Shown: positions 1 through 8,165, numbered from the stretch's first letter. The stretch: 64,000 bases of DNA from Anaerolinea thermophila UNI-1 (GCF_000199675.1 NC_014960.1:1116001-1180000), one strand, 5' to 3'. Notes: generated by a model from the letters alone, not told the origin. Numbers and translations: made by a program.

Positions 1-846
1 GTGTTGCTGGCGCGACAGGTGGAAGTGCCGAGCATTGTGGTGTTCTTGAACAAAGTGGACATGATGGACGACCCGGAACTCCTGGAGTTGGTGGAGATGG
101 AGTTGCGGGAGATGCTGAACGGGTACGGGTTCCCTGGGGACACGACGCCGATAGTGCGGGGGAGCGCGCTGAAGGCGCTGGAATGCCCGTCGAAGGATCC
201 GAATGCGCCGGAGTATGCGTGCATCAAGGAACTGCTGCGGGTGGTGGATGAGTATATTCCTGAGCCGCCGCGGCCGGTGGATCAGCCGTTCATGATGCCG
301 GTGGAAGACGTGTTCTCGATCAAGGGACGCGGGACGGTGGTGACGGGGCGCATTGAGCGCGGACGGATCAAGGTAGGCGAGCCGGTGGAGATTGTGGGCT
401 TGCGCGAGAAGAGCATGTCGTCAGTGGTGACGGGGGTGGAGATGTTCCACAAGACGCTGGACGAAGGCATCGCGGGTGACAATGTTGGTTTGTTACTGCG
501 CGGTGTGGAGCGGACGGATGTGGAACGCGGGATGGTGATTGCGAAACCAGGAAGCATTACGCCGCACACGCGCTTCATGAGCGAAGTGTACGTGTTGAAG
601 AAAGAAGAGGGAGGACGGCACAAGGCGTTCTTCAACGGATATCGGCCGCAGTTCTACATTCGGACGATGGATGTGACGGGGACGATCAAGTTGCCGGAAG
701 GTGTAGAGATGGTGATGCCGGGCGACAATGTGAACCTGGAAGTGGAACTGATCGTGCCGGTGGCGTTGGAGCAGGGCTCGAAGTTCGCGATCCGCGAAGG
801 CGGTTTGACGGTCGGCGCGGGCGTCATCACCAAGATCCTCGAGTAA
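1..846 (+). CDS. tuf: Elongation factor Tu, C-terminal part (5' end cut by window)
   Basis: This is the GTPase that delivers aminoacyl-tRNA to the ribosomal A site. The fragment begins inside the G domain, shortly before the guanine-specificity motif NKVDM (fragment residues 18-22), followed by the SALKALE (G5) segment, and then runs through beta-barrel domains II and III to the stop at 844-846. About 115 N-terminal residues, including the P-loop and switch regions, lie before the window. The gtg at position 1 is an internal Val codon, not a start. The fragment is rich in ACG, GCG, CCG, CGG and GTG codons, unlike the ribosomal protein genes that follow. rpsJ starts 13 bp downstream, the usual tuf-rpsJ linkage. 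Confidence 0.97.
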   Translation: MLLARQVEVPSIVVFLNKVDMMDDPELLELVEMELREMLNGYGFPGDTTPIVRGSALKALECPSKDPNAPEYACIKELLRVVDEYIPEPPRPVDQPFMMPVEDVFSIKGRGTVVTGRIERGRIKVGEPVEIVGLREKSMSSVVTGVEMFHKTLDEGIAGDNVGLLLRGVERTDVERGMVIAKPGSITPHTRFMSEVYVLKKEEGGRHKAFFNGYRPQFYIRTMDVTGTIKLPEGVEMVMPGDNVNLEVELIVPVALEQGSKFAIREGGLTVGAGVITKILE

Positions 847-859
847 GAAAAGGTGAGAA

Positions 860-1168
860 ATGGCCAAGCAACGTATTCGTATCCGCCTGAAGGCTTTTGA
901 TCATCGTGTGCTGGATCAATCTGCCAAGCGTATTGTGGAAACTGCCGAACGCAGTGGCGCTCGGGTAGTGGGTCCGGTTCCTCTGCCCACCAAGATTGAA
1001 CGATACACAGTGCGCCGTTCGACCTTCATTGACAAGGATTCTCACGAGCATTTCGAGATTCGCACCCACAATCGTCTCATTGACGTGATTGATCCGGATG
1101 CCAAGACGATTGACATGCTGATGCGGCTTAACCTGCCTGCAGGTGTGGACATCGAGATTAAGATCTAA
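860..1168 (+). CDS. rpsJ: 30S ribosomal protein S10
   Basis: S10 sits in the 30S head and, in other bacteria, also acts with NusB in antitermination. The 102-residue product has the normal length and the family hallmarks, including VGPVPLPTKIERYTV and an RTHNRLIDV segment. The start is preceded by an AAAGGTGAG ribosome binding site. It follows tuf closely but is separated from rplC by 294 bp, which is unusual inside an S10 operon. Confidence 0.97.
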   Translation: MAKQRIRIRLKAFDHRVLDQSAKRIVETAERSGARVVGPVPLPTKIERYTVRRSTFIDKDSHEHFEIRTHNRLIDVIDPDAKTIDMLMRLNLPAGVDIEIKI

Positions 1169-1195
1169 AAGGTCACTTTTCGAAGGTGTTGTGAA

Positions 1196-1235
1196 GCCAG
1201 TTTGCGCAGGGGAAATTCCCTCTGTGCAAACTGGC
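1196..1235 (+). promoter_or_regulatory. Long hairpin between rpsJ and rplC
   Basis: The arms GCCAGTTTGC (1196-1205) and GCAAACTGGC (1226-1235) pair perfectly, and the interior CAGGGGAA/TTCCCTCTG extends the stem. No clean T-run follows, so it could be a weak terminator of the tuf-rpsJ transcript, an RNA processing site or an attenuator. The pairing is seen directly; the role is inferred. Confidence 0.5.
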
Positions 1236-1260
1236 TCGGTGTGAAAACAGGATTTTACTC

Positions 1261-1289
1261 TGGACAGAAAAAACACGCTCTGGTAAAAT
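1261..1289 (+). promoter_or_regulatory. Promoter for rplC and the S10-spc operon
   Basis: TGGACA (1261-1266) and TAAAAT (1284-1289) are separated by exactly 17 bp, with a TGG extension before the -10 box. It lies after the rpsJ hairpin and would give a start near 1296 and a leader of about 165 nt before rplC. The same -35 variant and spacing recur in the promoter at 13114-13142. Confidence 0.7.
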
Positions 1290-1295
1290 AGAGCG

Positions 1296-1462
1296 GTTTT
1301 GGGCGCAAAGCCCGAACAGGTAGCGCAAGAGTTGGTGCGCTGGGCGCGTGTAAAGAGACCCGAGCGATGCCCTCCACGAACTGACTGCGTTACGGACGGG
1401 GATGATGCAGCCGAGCCCAGGCTGACAGTCCCGACACTTTGAAGCAAGGAGACAACAGAGAT
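1296..1462 (+). promoter_or_regulatory. Structured 5' leader of rplC (candidate ribosomal-protein leader)
   Basis: The stretch has no convincing gene but several short inverted repeats, for example GGGC-gcaaa-GCCC (about 1300-1312) and AGCGC...GCGCT just after it. Autoregulated leaders precede S10 operons in other bacteria, so such a role is plausible here. I do not recognise a known leader family in it. Confidence 0.4.
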
Positions 1463-2092
1463 ATGTTGAAAGGGCTGATTGGCAAGAAAATCGGTATGAC
1501 CCAGATTTTCGATGAAAATGGTGTGGCTATTCCGGTCACCGTCATCGAAGCTGGGCCTTGTTACGTTACCCAGGTACGTACGCCGGAAAACGACGGTTAT
1601 TCAGCCGTCCAACTGGGGTTTGAAGAGGTGAAACCCAAGCGCCTCACAGGCGGCGAATTAGGCCACCTGAAACGCAATAACCTTCCGCCGTTGCGCTTTT
1701 TGCGCGAGTTTCGGGTCAAAAATCCAGAAGTCAAAGAAGGCGATAAAGTGACTGTGGAGTGCTTTGCTGTGGGCGAGCGCGTGGATGTCGTTGGCACCAG
1801 CAAAGGCAAGGGCTTCCAGGGTGGTGTGAAGCGCTACCATTTCCGTGGCGGTCCGAAGACTCACGGTCAGTCTGATCGTCACCGCGCTCCCGGTTCGCGT
1901 AGCTCGGGCACGACACCGGGGCGTGTGTATAAAGGATCGCGGGGACCGGGTCATATGGGCAATGACCGCGTGACCGCGCAGGGCTTGAAAGTGGTCCTGG
2001 TGGATACCGAACGCAACCTGATTGGCGTCAAAGGCTCGGTGCCGGGCGCCAAAGGCGGCCTGGTCGTCATCAAAGAGGCGCGTAAACAGTAG
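1463..2092 (+). CDS. rplC: 50S ribosomal protein L3
   Basis: L3 is an early-assembling 23S rRNA-binding protein near the peptidyl transferase centre. The 209-residue product starts MLKGLIGKKIGMTQIF and keeps the glycine/histidine-rich loop (KGKGFQGGVKRYHF, GPKTHGQSDRHRAPGS). I chose the ATG at 1463 because AAGGAGA lies just upstream and the protein then begins as the family does; an in-frame TTG at 1439 would add eight unrelated residues. First gene after the long leader. Confidence 0.96.
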   Translation: MLKGLIGKKIGMTQIFDENGVAIPVTVIEAGPCYVTQVRTPENDGYSAVQLGFEEVKPKRLTGGELGHLKRNNLPPLRFLREFRVKNPEVKEGDKVTVECFAVGERVDVVGTSKGKGFQGGVKRYHFRGGPKTHGQSDRHRAPGSRSSGTTPGRVYKGSRGPGHMGNDRVTAQGLKVVLVDTERNLIGVKGSVPGAKGGLVVIKEARKQ

Positions 2093-2126
2093 CTGGCTGC
2101 CTTAGCCTGAATGTAGGAGCGATGGT

Positions 2127-2753
2127 ATGTTAGTAGATGTAGTCAACATGCAAGGGCAGAAAGTCAGCTCTGTGGAACTTCCCGAGAGCATCTTTGAAGC
2201 CCCGATTTATATTGATCTGATGCATCAGGCGTATGTTCGCCAGATGGCGAATGCGCGTCTGGGAACCCACGACACCAAGACCCGCAATGAGGTCTCGGGG
2301 GGTGGGCGTAAGCCCTGGCGACAAAAGGGTACTGGTCGTGCCCGTCAGGGTTCCACTCGTTCGCCGGTTTGGGCAAAGGGTGCCAAAGTGCACACGCCGC
2401 ACCCGCGTTCATACGTCCAGTTGATGCCGCGAAAGATGCGCCGCGCTGCACTGCGCTCGGCTCTCTCTGTCAAGGCGGCCGAAAACGCCATCGTGGTGGT
2501 GGATCAACTGACTCTGCCTGAAGCCAAGACCCGGCACATGGCGCAGGCGTTGAACACGCTGGTTGGTGATGCCAGTGCGCTGGTTCTCATTCCGGAAAAG
2601 GAAGCCTATGAGGGTGTGATCCGCTCTACTCGCAACCTGCCGGACGCCAAAATCTTGCTGGCAAATTACCTGAACATCCGCGACCTGCTGATGTTCGATA
2701 AGGTGGTCATGCCGTTGGCGGCGCTGGATGTGATCTCGGCGAACCTCGGGTAA
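2127..2753 (+). CDS. rplD: 50S ribosomal protein L4
   Basis: L4 binds 23S rRNA and lines the exit tunnel through its long loop. In some bacteria it represses its own operon. The 208 residues include the loop signature SGGGRKPWRQKGTGRARQGS and a C-terminal ILLANYLNIRDLL segment that fit the family. ATG is preceded by GGAGCGATGG. It lies 34 bp after rplC and 13 bp before rplW. The long upstream leader would be a candidate target if L4 regulates here, but nothing in the sequence proves that. Confidence 0.96.
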   Translation: MLVDVVNMQGQKVSSVELPESIFEAPIYIDLMHQAYVRQMANARLGTHDTKTRNEVSGGGRKPWRQKGTGRARQGSTRSPVWAKGAKVHTPHPRSYVQLMPRKMRRAALRSALSVKAAENAIVVVDQLTLPEAKTRHMAQALNTLVGDASALVLIPEKEAYEGVIRSTRNLPDAKILLANYLNIRDLLMFDKVVMPLAALDVISANLG

Positions 2754-2766
2754 ACAGGAGGACAGA

Positions 2767-3066
2767 ATGAGCACGATCTATGATGTACTTCGCCGCCCGT
2801 TGATTACGGAGAAGACCAATTATCAGGCTGGTAAACTTCATCAGTATGTCTTTGAGGTAGCAGATGACGCCACCCGCACGCTGGTGAAGGATGCCGTTGA
2901 GAAGATTTTCAATGTGACGGTCCTGCGGGTGAACCTGATCAATGTTCCGGCAAAACAAAGCCGCCGTGGACGAAGCCGCCGCGTGGTGGTGACCCGTGAA
3001 GGGTACAAGAAAGCCATCGTGACGCTGGCGCCCGAGGACTCCATTCCGCTGTTTGAAGGGGTGTAA
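2767..3066 (+). CDS. rplW: 50S ribosomal protein L23
   Basis: L23 lies at the tunnel exit and is the docking site for trigger factor and SRP. At 99 residues it has normal length, opening with the family pattern RRPLITEKT and containing an AVEKIFNVTVLRVN segment. An AGGAGGACAGA ribosome binding site precedes the ATG. Only 2 bp separate its stop from rplB. Confidence 0.96.
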   Translation: MSTIYDVLRRPLITEKTNYQAGKLHQYVFEVADDATRTLVKDAVEKIFNVTVLRVNLINVPAKQSRRGRSRRVVVTREGYKKAIVTLAPEDSIPLFEGV

Positions 3067-3068
3067 CC

Positions 3069-3893
3069 ATGGCTGTTAAAGTCTACAAACCGGTAACCCC
3101 CGGTCTGCGCGGCATGACCGGTTACACATTTGAGGAAATTACCAAAACCAAGCCGGAACGCTCGCTGATCGTTGTGCGCAAGAAGCACGCCGGGCGCAAC
3201 CATTTTGGACGCGTTACGGTTCGTCATCAGGGTGGTGGCAATCGCCAGTTCATCCGCCTGGTGGACTTCAAACGCGATAAGCGTGGCATTCCTGCCCGCG
3301 TTGCCGCGATTGAATACGATCCCAACCGCACAGCCCGCATTGCTTTGCTGGTGTACGCTGACGGCGAAAAACGCTACATTGTGGCTCCGTTGGGCTTAAA
3401 GGTGGGTGATACGGTTCTGGCTGGCAAGGATGCGGAAATCCGCCCGGGTAATAGTCTGCCTATCGCCAACATCCCCGTGGGTACGATGATTCACAATATC
3501 GAACTCAAAGAGGGGCGTGGCGGTCAACTGGTGCGCGCGGCAGGTGCTGCCGCCCAACTGCTGGCTAAAGAAGGCGATTACGCTCAGGTTCGTCTGCCCT
3601 CTGGCGAGGTGCGTCTGGTTCGCCAGACCTGCTATGCGACCATTGGACAGGTGGGTAACCTGGACCACTCCAATGTCAAACTGGGCAAAGCCGGGCGCAA
3701 GCGCCACATGGGTATTCGCCCGACGGTGCGCGGTACCGCGATGAGCCCCCGCGACCATCCGCATGGTGGTGGTGAAGGGCGTCAGCCGGTCGGTATGCCG
3801 GGTCCCAAGTCTCCGTGGGGTAAACCCACCCGCGGTTACAAGACCCGCCGCAATAAGCAGACCGACAAGTACATTGTCCGCCGTCGCAAGTAA
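3069..3893 (+). CDS. rplB: 50S ribosomal protein L2
   Basis: L2 binds domain IV of 23S rRNA and is needed for subunit joining. The 274-residue product has the N-terminal KVYKPVTPG segment and the conserved C-terminal MSPRDHPHGGGEG region, whose histidine is important for peptidyl transferase assembly in the family. The lysine/arginine-rich tail is typical. Coupled to rplW (2-bp gap). Confidence 0.97.
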   Translation: MAVKVYKPVTPGLRGMTGYTFEEITKTKPERSLIVVRKKHAGRNHFGRVTVRHQGGGNRQFIRLVDFKRDKRGIPARVAAIEYDPNRTARIALLVYADGEKRYIVAPLGLKVGDTVLAGKDAEIRPGNSLPIANIPVGTMIHNIELKEGRGGQLVRAAGAAAQLLAKEGDYAQVRLPSGEVRLVRQTCYATIGQVGNLDHSNVKLGKAGRKRHMGIRPTVRGTAMSPRDHPHGGGEGRQPVGMPGPKSPWGKPTRGYKTRRNKQTDKYIVRRRK

Positions 3894-3949
3894 GAGACGC
3901 GGTTTAGCGATTGGAATTGCGTTAGACCGGAAGAAAGAAGGACGAGACT

Positions 3950-4243
3950 ATGTCACGATCGTTGAAAAAAGGGCCGTACGTTGACCCGAAACTTCTCAAG
4001 AAAATCGAGTTGATGAACACCCGGGGCGAGAAAAAGGTGATTCGCACGTGGAGCCGGGCAAGTGTGATCTTCCCTCAAATGGTCGGACACACCATTGCCG
4101 TCCATGATGGACGCCGCCATGTGCCCATCTACATCACCGAGAACATGGTTGGACATCGCCTGGGCGAGTTTGCCCCCACACGCCTGTTCCGCGGTCATGT
4201 AGCGGAGAAATCCTCTGGCGCTAAGGGCAAGGGAGGCAAATAA
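3950..4243 (+). CDS. rpsS: 30S ribosomal protein S19
   Basis: S19 contacts 16S rRNA in the head and bridges to the 50S subunit together with S13. It has 97 residues and begins MSRSLKKGPYVDPKLL, with HNGR/HDGRRHVPIYITENMVGHKLGEF-like family core visible as HDGRRHVPIYITENMVGH. It is preceded by GAAAGAAGGA. The C-terminal tail is short and basic. Confidence 0.96.
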   Translation: MSRSLKKGPYVDPKLLKKIELMNTRGEKKVIRTWSRASVIFPQMVGHTIAVHDGRRHVPIYITENMVGHRLGEFAPTRLFRGHVAEKSSGAKGKGGK

Positions 4244-4246
4244 ACC

Positions 4247-4588
4247 ATGGCAACGGATATTCGCGCTCAGTTGAAATTTGCCGAAACTTCCGCGCAGAAA
4301 GCGCGCCTGGTGGTGGATCTGGTGCGGGGAAAACCGGTGGTCGAAGCCTCCAATATCTTGCGCTTCACCCCCAAGAAAGCCGCGCGGATCATTAACAAAG
4401 TGCTGGATTCGGCCATTGCCAACGCTGAAGAAAACTTTGGCGTGAGCCGCGACAACCTTTACATCCATGAAATTGCCGCCGATGAAGGACCCACGCGCAA
4501 GTGGCGCCGTTTTGGTGCACGTGGACGCTTCAAGCCGATTTTGCGCCGCACTTCGCACATCACGATTGTCCTGCGCGAGCGGGAGTAG
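4247..4588 (+). CDS. rplV: 50S ribosomal protein L22
   Basis: L22 lines the polypeptide exit tunnel with a beta-hairpin loop. The 113-residue product has the standard KARLVVDLVRGKPVVEA N-terminal motif and the GPTRKWRRFGARGRFKPI loop near the C terminus. It follows rpsS after 3 bp, which implies translational coupling. Confidence 0.96.
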   Translation: MATDIRAQLKFAETSAQKARLVVDLVRGKPVVEASNILRFTPKKAARIINKVLDSAIANAEENFGVSRDNLYIHEIAADEGPTRKWRRFGARGRFKPILRRTSHITIVLRERE

Positions 4589-4606
4589 TAAGGACCAGGA
4601 GCAGAT

Positions 4607-5284
4607 ATGGGACGCAAAGTTAATCCCGTTGGTTTTCGTCTCGTTGTAAACAAGGCTTGGGAAAGCCGCTGGTTTGCAGACGGGAAAGAGTATACACAAA
4701 ATCTGCAACAGGATTTTCAGATCCGCAAACTGGTGCGGGAGATTGCCGAAAACGCAGGCGTTTCCCGTGTGGAAGTGGAACGCTTCCCCGGTAAAGTGCG
4801 CGTGATTGTCTTCACCGCCAAACCCGGCATCCTCATTGGACGCAAGGGAGAAAGCGTGAAGAAACTGCGCCAGGACCTGGAAGCCCTGACCGGCAAGAAA
4901 ATTGACCTCGAAATTAAAGAGATCAAGAACCCCGATACCGATGCCTTGCTGGTGGCAGAAAATCTGGCTTCCCAGATTGAACGCCGCGTGAGTTACCGCC
5001 GGGCGATGAAGCGCGCTCTCCAGCAAGCCATGCGCCAGGGCGCCAAAGGCATCAAGGTCGAGGTTCAGGGGCGCCTGAGTGGTGCGGAAATGTCCCGCAG
5101 TGTATGGCTGCGCGAAGGGCGTGTCCCGTTGCAGACCCTGCGAGCCGATATTGATTTCGCTCGCGCTGAGGCTCTCACCACCTATGGCCGCATCGGCGTG
5201 AAGGTGTGGGTTTACAAAGGTGAGATGGCCCCCGAGGTTGAGGAAAAAGCCGAGCCTACCGAAGGCGTGTACGTAAGCGAATAA
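4607..5284 (+). CDS. rpsC: 30S ribosomal protein S3
   Basis: S3 forms part of the mRNA entry channel and its helicase activity. The 225-residue product begins GRKVNPVGFRL and contains a type II KH domain with PGILIGRKGESVKKLRQ (about residues 70-90), then the C-terminal domain with VQGRLSGAEMSRS and a GRIGVKVWVYKGE end. A short acidic tail follows. The start is preceded by CAGGAGCAG. Confidence 0.97.
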   Translation: MGRKVNPVGFRLVVNKAWESRWFADGKEYTQNLQQDFQIRKLVREIAENAGVSRVEVERFPGKVRVIVFTAKPGILIGRKGESVKKLRQDLEALTGKKIDLEIKEIKNPDTDALLVAENLASQIERRVSYRRAMKRALQQAMRQGAKGIKVEVQGRLSGAEMSRSVWLREGRVPLQTLRADIDFARAEALTTYGRIGVKVWVYKGEMAPEVEEKAEPTEGVYVSE

Positions 5285-5329
5285 CGATACCCCTGACACA
5301 TGTCGGGATGAGAGAAAGAGGTAGCAACC

Positions 5330-5758
5330 ATGTTGATGCCAAAACGTGTCAAGTGGCGCAAACAACAGCGCGGTAACATGCGCGGGAAAGCCTTACGCGG
5401 GGCAGAAATCGCCTTCGGCGAGTACGCTCTGCAGGCGCTTGAACCCGGTTGGGTTTCTGCGCGCCAGATTGAAGCCGCCCGCCGTGCCATCGTGCGTGAA
5501 ATGCGCCGCCGAGGTAAGATTTGGATTCGCATCTTCCCGGATAAACCTTATACCCATCGTCCGCCTGAAACCCGTATGGGTAAAGGAAAAGGGAATGTGG
5601 AGTACTGGGTGGCTGTGGTTCGCCCTGGGCGGATCATGTTCGAAGTGGGAGGCTTACCCGAAGAAGTGGCAAAAGAAGCCCTTCGTCAGGCTTCCTATAA
5701 GTTCTCCATCAAAACCAAGGTTATTGCACGTGAGGAAGTGGAAGGAGAACAGGCATGA
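5330..5758 (+). CDS. rplP: 50S ribosomal protein L16
   Basis: L16 organises the A-site side of the peptidyl transferase centre. At 142 residues it is slightly longer than the E. coli protein. The family start MLMPKRVKWRKQQRG and the core RIFPDKPYTHRPPETRMG followed by GKGNVEYWVAVVRPG are intact. Its last four bases overlap the rpmC start. Confidence 0.97.
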   Translation: MLMPKRVKWRKQQRGNMRGKALRGAEIAFGEYALQALEPGWVSARQIEAARRAIVREMRRRGKIWIRIFPDKPYTHRPPETRMGKGKGNVEYWVAVVRPGRIMFEVGGLPEEVAKEALRQASYKFSIKTKVIAREEVEGEQA

Positions 5759-5964
5759 AACCGTCTGAAATTCGACAACTAACAACTGAAGAACTGCGAG
5801 CCAAACTGATGGATGCTCGTCAGGAATTGATGAACCTGCGTTTCCAGATGACTACCGGTCAATTGACCGATACCAGCCGTCTGGGAAAGACTCGCCGCCT
5901 GATCGCTCGTTTCGAGACGATCCTGCGCGAACGCGAACTGGCAGAAGAAAGAGGTGAAAAATGA
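5755..5964 (+). CDS. rpmC: 50S ribosomal protein L29
   Basis: L29 is a small two-helix protein at the tunnel exit next to L23. The 69 residues contain the family's N-terminal EIRQLTTEELRAKL and NLRFQMTTGQL core. Its ATG overlaps the rplP stop (ATGA), and its own stop overlaps the rpsQ start in the same way. Confidence 0.95.
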   Translation: MKPSEIRQLTTEELRAKLMDARQELMNLRFQMTTGQLTDTSRLGKTRRLIARFETILRERELAEERGEK

Positions 5965-6233
5965 ACACGCGCCGTCGCATGACCGGTCTCGTGACCAGCA
6001 ATAAGATGATGAAAACGGTTGTGGTTCAAATCACCCGCACCTTCCAGCACCCGCTGTACAAGAAAGTGGTGCACTCCATCAAAAAGGTCAAAGCCCACGA
6101 TGAACTGGGGTGCGAGGTAGGAGATGTGGTGCAAATTGTGGAAAGCCGCCCGCTTTCTGCGCAAAAGCGCTGGGTAGTGGAGAAAATCGTTCGCAAGTCC
6201 AGCGGCGCAGACGTGGTGGAGGAAGGAGCCTAA
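5961..6233 (+). CDS. rpsQ: 30S ribosomal protein S17
   Basis: S17 is a primary 16S rRNA-binding OB-fold protein. At 90 residues it has normal length, with GLVTSNKMMKTVVVQ and the VGDVVQIVESRPLSAQKRW signature. It overlaps rpmC by four bases and ends 3 bp before rplN. Confidence 0.96.
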   Translation: MNTRRRMTGLVTSNKMMKTVVVQITRTFQHPLYKKVVHSIKKVKAHDELGCEVGDVVQIVESRPLSAQKRWVVEKIVRKSSGADVVEEGA

Positions 6234-6236
6234 GCC

Positions 6237-6608
6237 ATGATTCAACAGGAAACCCGATTAAAGGTTGCCGACAACACGGGCGCTCGCGAACTGCTGGTCA
6301 TCCACATCATGGGTGGGTCGACCCGCAAATATGGCGAAGTGGGCGATATTGTGGTGGCGACGGTCAAGTCGGCTGCACCGCAGGGCGCAGTGAAGAAAAG
6401 CGAGATCGTCAAAGCCGTGATCGTACGCTGTGCAAAGGAATGGCGGCGCGAAGATGGTTCGACCATTCGGTTTGACGATAATGCCGCTGTGATCCTGGAC
6501 AGCTCCGGACAGAACCCGCGAGGCACCCGCATCTTTGGGCCTGTGGCGCGTGAACTGCGCGAAAAAGGCTTCATGAAGATCGTCTCGCTGGCGCCTGAAG
6601 TGCTCTAG
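6237..6608 (+). CDS. rplN: 50S ribosomal protein L14
   Basis: L14 lies at the subunit interface. The 123-residue product starts MIQQETRLKVADNTGARELL and ends with GPVARELREKGFMKIVSLAPEVL, both diagnostic. Length and start match the family exactly. Confidence 0.97.
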   Translation: MIQQETRLKVADNTGARELLVIHIMGGSTRKYGEVGDIVVATVKSAAPQGAVKKSEIVKAVIVRCAKEWRREDGSTIRFDDNAAVILDSSGQNPRGTRIFGPVARELREKGFMKIVSLAPEVL

Positions 6609-6627
6609 GATCGATGAGGAGAGTGGT

Positions 6628-6960
6628 ATGAAGGTCAAGATTCATAAGGGCGATACGGTAGAGGTGATCAGCGGCCGCCGGGAGGACAAAGGCAAACGCG
6701 GTGAGGTCATTCGCGTTCTGCCCGACGAGGGGCGCGTGGTGGTACAGGGAGTCAACCTGCGCACCAAGCACCAGCGTCAGGTTCAGGCTCAGGGCCGCAC
6801 GATCAACCCCGGTCTGGTCAAATTTGAGGCGCCCATTCACATTTCGAATGTGATGCTGGTTTGCCCCAAGTGTGGCAAAGCCACCCGCGTGGGCATTAAC
6901 CGGCAGGCAGAGAAAGCCGTGCGCGTCTGCAAGAAATGCCAGGCGGTTATTGATGACTAA
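6628..6960 (+). CDS. rplX: 50S ribosomal protein L24
   Basis: L24 is an assembly initiator near the tunnel exit. The KOW motif is visible at the N terminus (KGDTVEVISGRREDKGKRGEV), followed by VQGVNLRTKHQR. The C-terminal CPKCGKATRVGI...CKKC segment has two CxxC pairs that could bind zinc, a feature present in some but not all L24 proteins. 110 residues. Confidence 0.95.
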   Translation: MKVKIHKGDTVEVISGRREDKGKRGEVIRVLPDEGRVVVQGVNLRTKHQRQVQAQGRTINPGLVKFEAPIHISNVMLVCPKCGKATRVGINRQAEKAVRVCKKCQAVIDD

Positions 6961-6978
6961 GGCACCTGGAGTGATACG

Positions 6979-7521
6979 ATGAACAGGTTGAAGGAATACT
7001 ATCAGAAAGAAGTTGTGCCTGCGTTGATGAAGTCGCTGGGTCTGGACAATGTCATGCAGGTGCCCAAAATCCAGAAGGTTGTGGTGAACATTGGCTTGGG
7101 CGAGGCATTGGACAACCCCAAGGCGTTGGAAGCCGCTTCCGCGGACCTGATGGCGATCACCGGACAGAAACCGGTCATTACCAAAGCCCGCAAGAGCATT
7201 GCGGCGTTCAAACTGCGCGAAGGGCGCGCGATTGGTGCGAAAGTCACCCTGCGTGGCGAGCGCATGTGGTCTTTCCTTGATCGCCTGATGAATGTGGCTT
7301 TACCGCGCGTGCGCGACTTCCGGGGTGTTTCTCGTGACGCCTTCGACGGGCGTGGTAACTACACCCTTGGCTTGCGCGAGCAGTTGATCTTCCCCGAAAT
7401 CGAGTACGACAAAATCGACAAGATTCGCGGGATGGAGATCACCATTGTGACCACCGCCAAGAGCGACGATCATGCAGCGGCGCTGTTGGAAATGCTGGGT
7501 ATGCCATTCAGAAAGGGTTAA
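6979..7521 (+). CDS. rplE: 50S ribosomal protein L5
   Basis: L5 binds 5S rRNA and contacts P-site tRNA. The 180-residue product has the family N terminus RLKEYYQKEVVPALM, the QKPVITKARKSIAAFKLREG motif and C-terminal EMLGMPFRK. One base separates its stop from rpsN. Confidence 0.96.
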   Translation: MNRLKEYYQKEVVPALMKSLGLDNVMQVPKIQKVVVNIGLGEALDNPKALEAASADLMAITGQKPVITKARKSIAAFKLREGRAIGAKVTLRGERMWSFLDRLMNVALPRVRDFRGVSRDAFDGRGNYTLGLREQLIFPEIEYDKIDKIRGMEITIVTTAKSDDHAAALLEMLGMPFRKG

Positions 7522-7522
7522 T

Positions 7523-7705
7523 ATGGCGAAGAAATGCATGAAATATCGTGAGATGCGGCGTAAGTACGAAGTGCGCGTGCGCAATCGTTGCGAGCGCTGT
7601 GGGCGCCCGCGCGGTTACATCCGCCGGTTTGGACTGTGCCGCATTTGTTTCCGCGAACTGGCACTGCAGGGCAAGATCCCTGGCGTGACAAAGGCTTCCT
7701 GGTAG
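7523..7705 (+). CDS. rpsN: 30S ribosomal protein S14, zinc-binding type (S14Z)
   Basis: S14 completes the 30S head. This is the short, zinc-containing form of 60 residues, with two CxxC pairs in RCERCGRPRGYIRRFGLCRIC. I chose the ATG at 7523, which directly follows the rplE stop, because the product then begins MAKKCMKYREM as in the family; upstream in-frame starts lie within rplE. Confidence 0.95.
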   Translation: MAKKCMKYREMRRKYEVRVRNRCERCGRPRGYIRRFGLCRICFRELALQGKIPGVTKASW

Positions 7706-7723
7706 CCGGTTGGGAGGTATGCG

Positions 7724-8140
7724 ATGAGCGTTAACGATCCAATTGCTGATATGTTGACCCGAATCCGCAACGGCATTATGGCCGGGCACGCCATGGTTGC
7801 CATGCCCTCTTCGAAGATCAAAGTGGAGATCGCCCGAATCCTCAAAGAAGAAGGATACATCGAGGATTACGAGGTGGCTGAAGAGGCTGAAAACTCGGCG
7901 CGCAAAGTGTTGCGGTTGAAACTGAAATACGTGGGCGAACGGCGCCAGCGCAAACCCGTCATCACCGGGTTGGAGCGCGTGAGCAAGCCCGGACGCCGCA
8001 TCTATACGCCCAAATCGGAAATTCCGTGGGTGCTCTCCGGAATGGGCATTGCCATCCTCTCCACTCCCAAGGGAGTGATGACGGGACAGCAGGCTCGTAA
8101 ACTGGGCGTGGGCGGCGAGATCCTCTGCAAGGTCTGGTAG
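7724..8140 (+). CDS. rpsH: 30S ribosomal protein S8
   Basis: S8 is a primary binder of the central domain of 16S rRNA and represses the spc operon in E. coli. The 138 residues start SVNDPIADMLTRIRNG and end with the GQQARKLGVGGEILCKVW motif. It is a few residues longer than the E. coli protein. GGGAGGT precedes the start. Confidence 0.96.
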   Translation: MSVNDPIADMLTRIRNGIMAGHAMVAMPSSKIKVEIARILKEEGYIEDYEVAEEAENSARKVLRLKLKYVGERRQRKPVITGLERVSKPGRRIYTPKSEIPWVLSGMGIAILSTPKGVMTGQQARKLGVGGEILCKVW

Positions 8141-8165
8141 CCTGCGACGTGAAGGAGGTAGAACT

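Noticed and set aside
1439..1462. TTG start for rplC giving eight extra residues
   Set aside because: The extension is not in the L3 family and the ribosome binding site AAGGAGA lies inside it, correct for the ATG at 1463.
3953..5365. Long minus-strand frame (470 codons) opposite rpsS, rplV and rpsC
   Set aside because: The plus strand encodes three unmistakable ribosomal proteins; the opposite frame has no start signal and no family resemblance, and results from codon bias of the sense genes.
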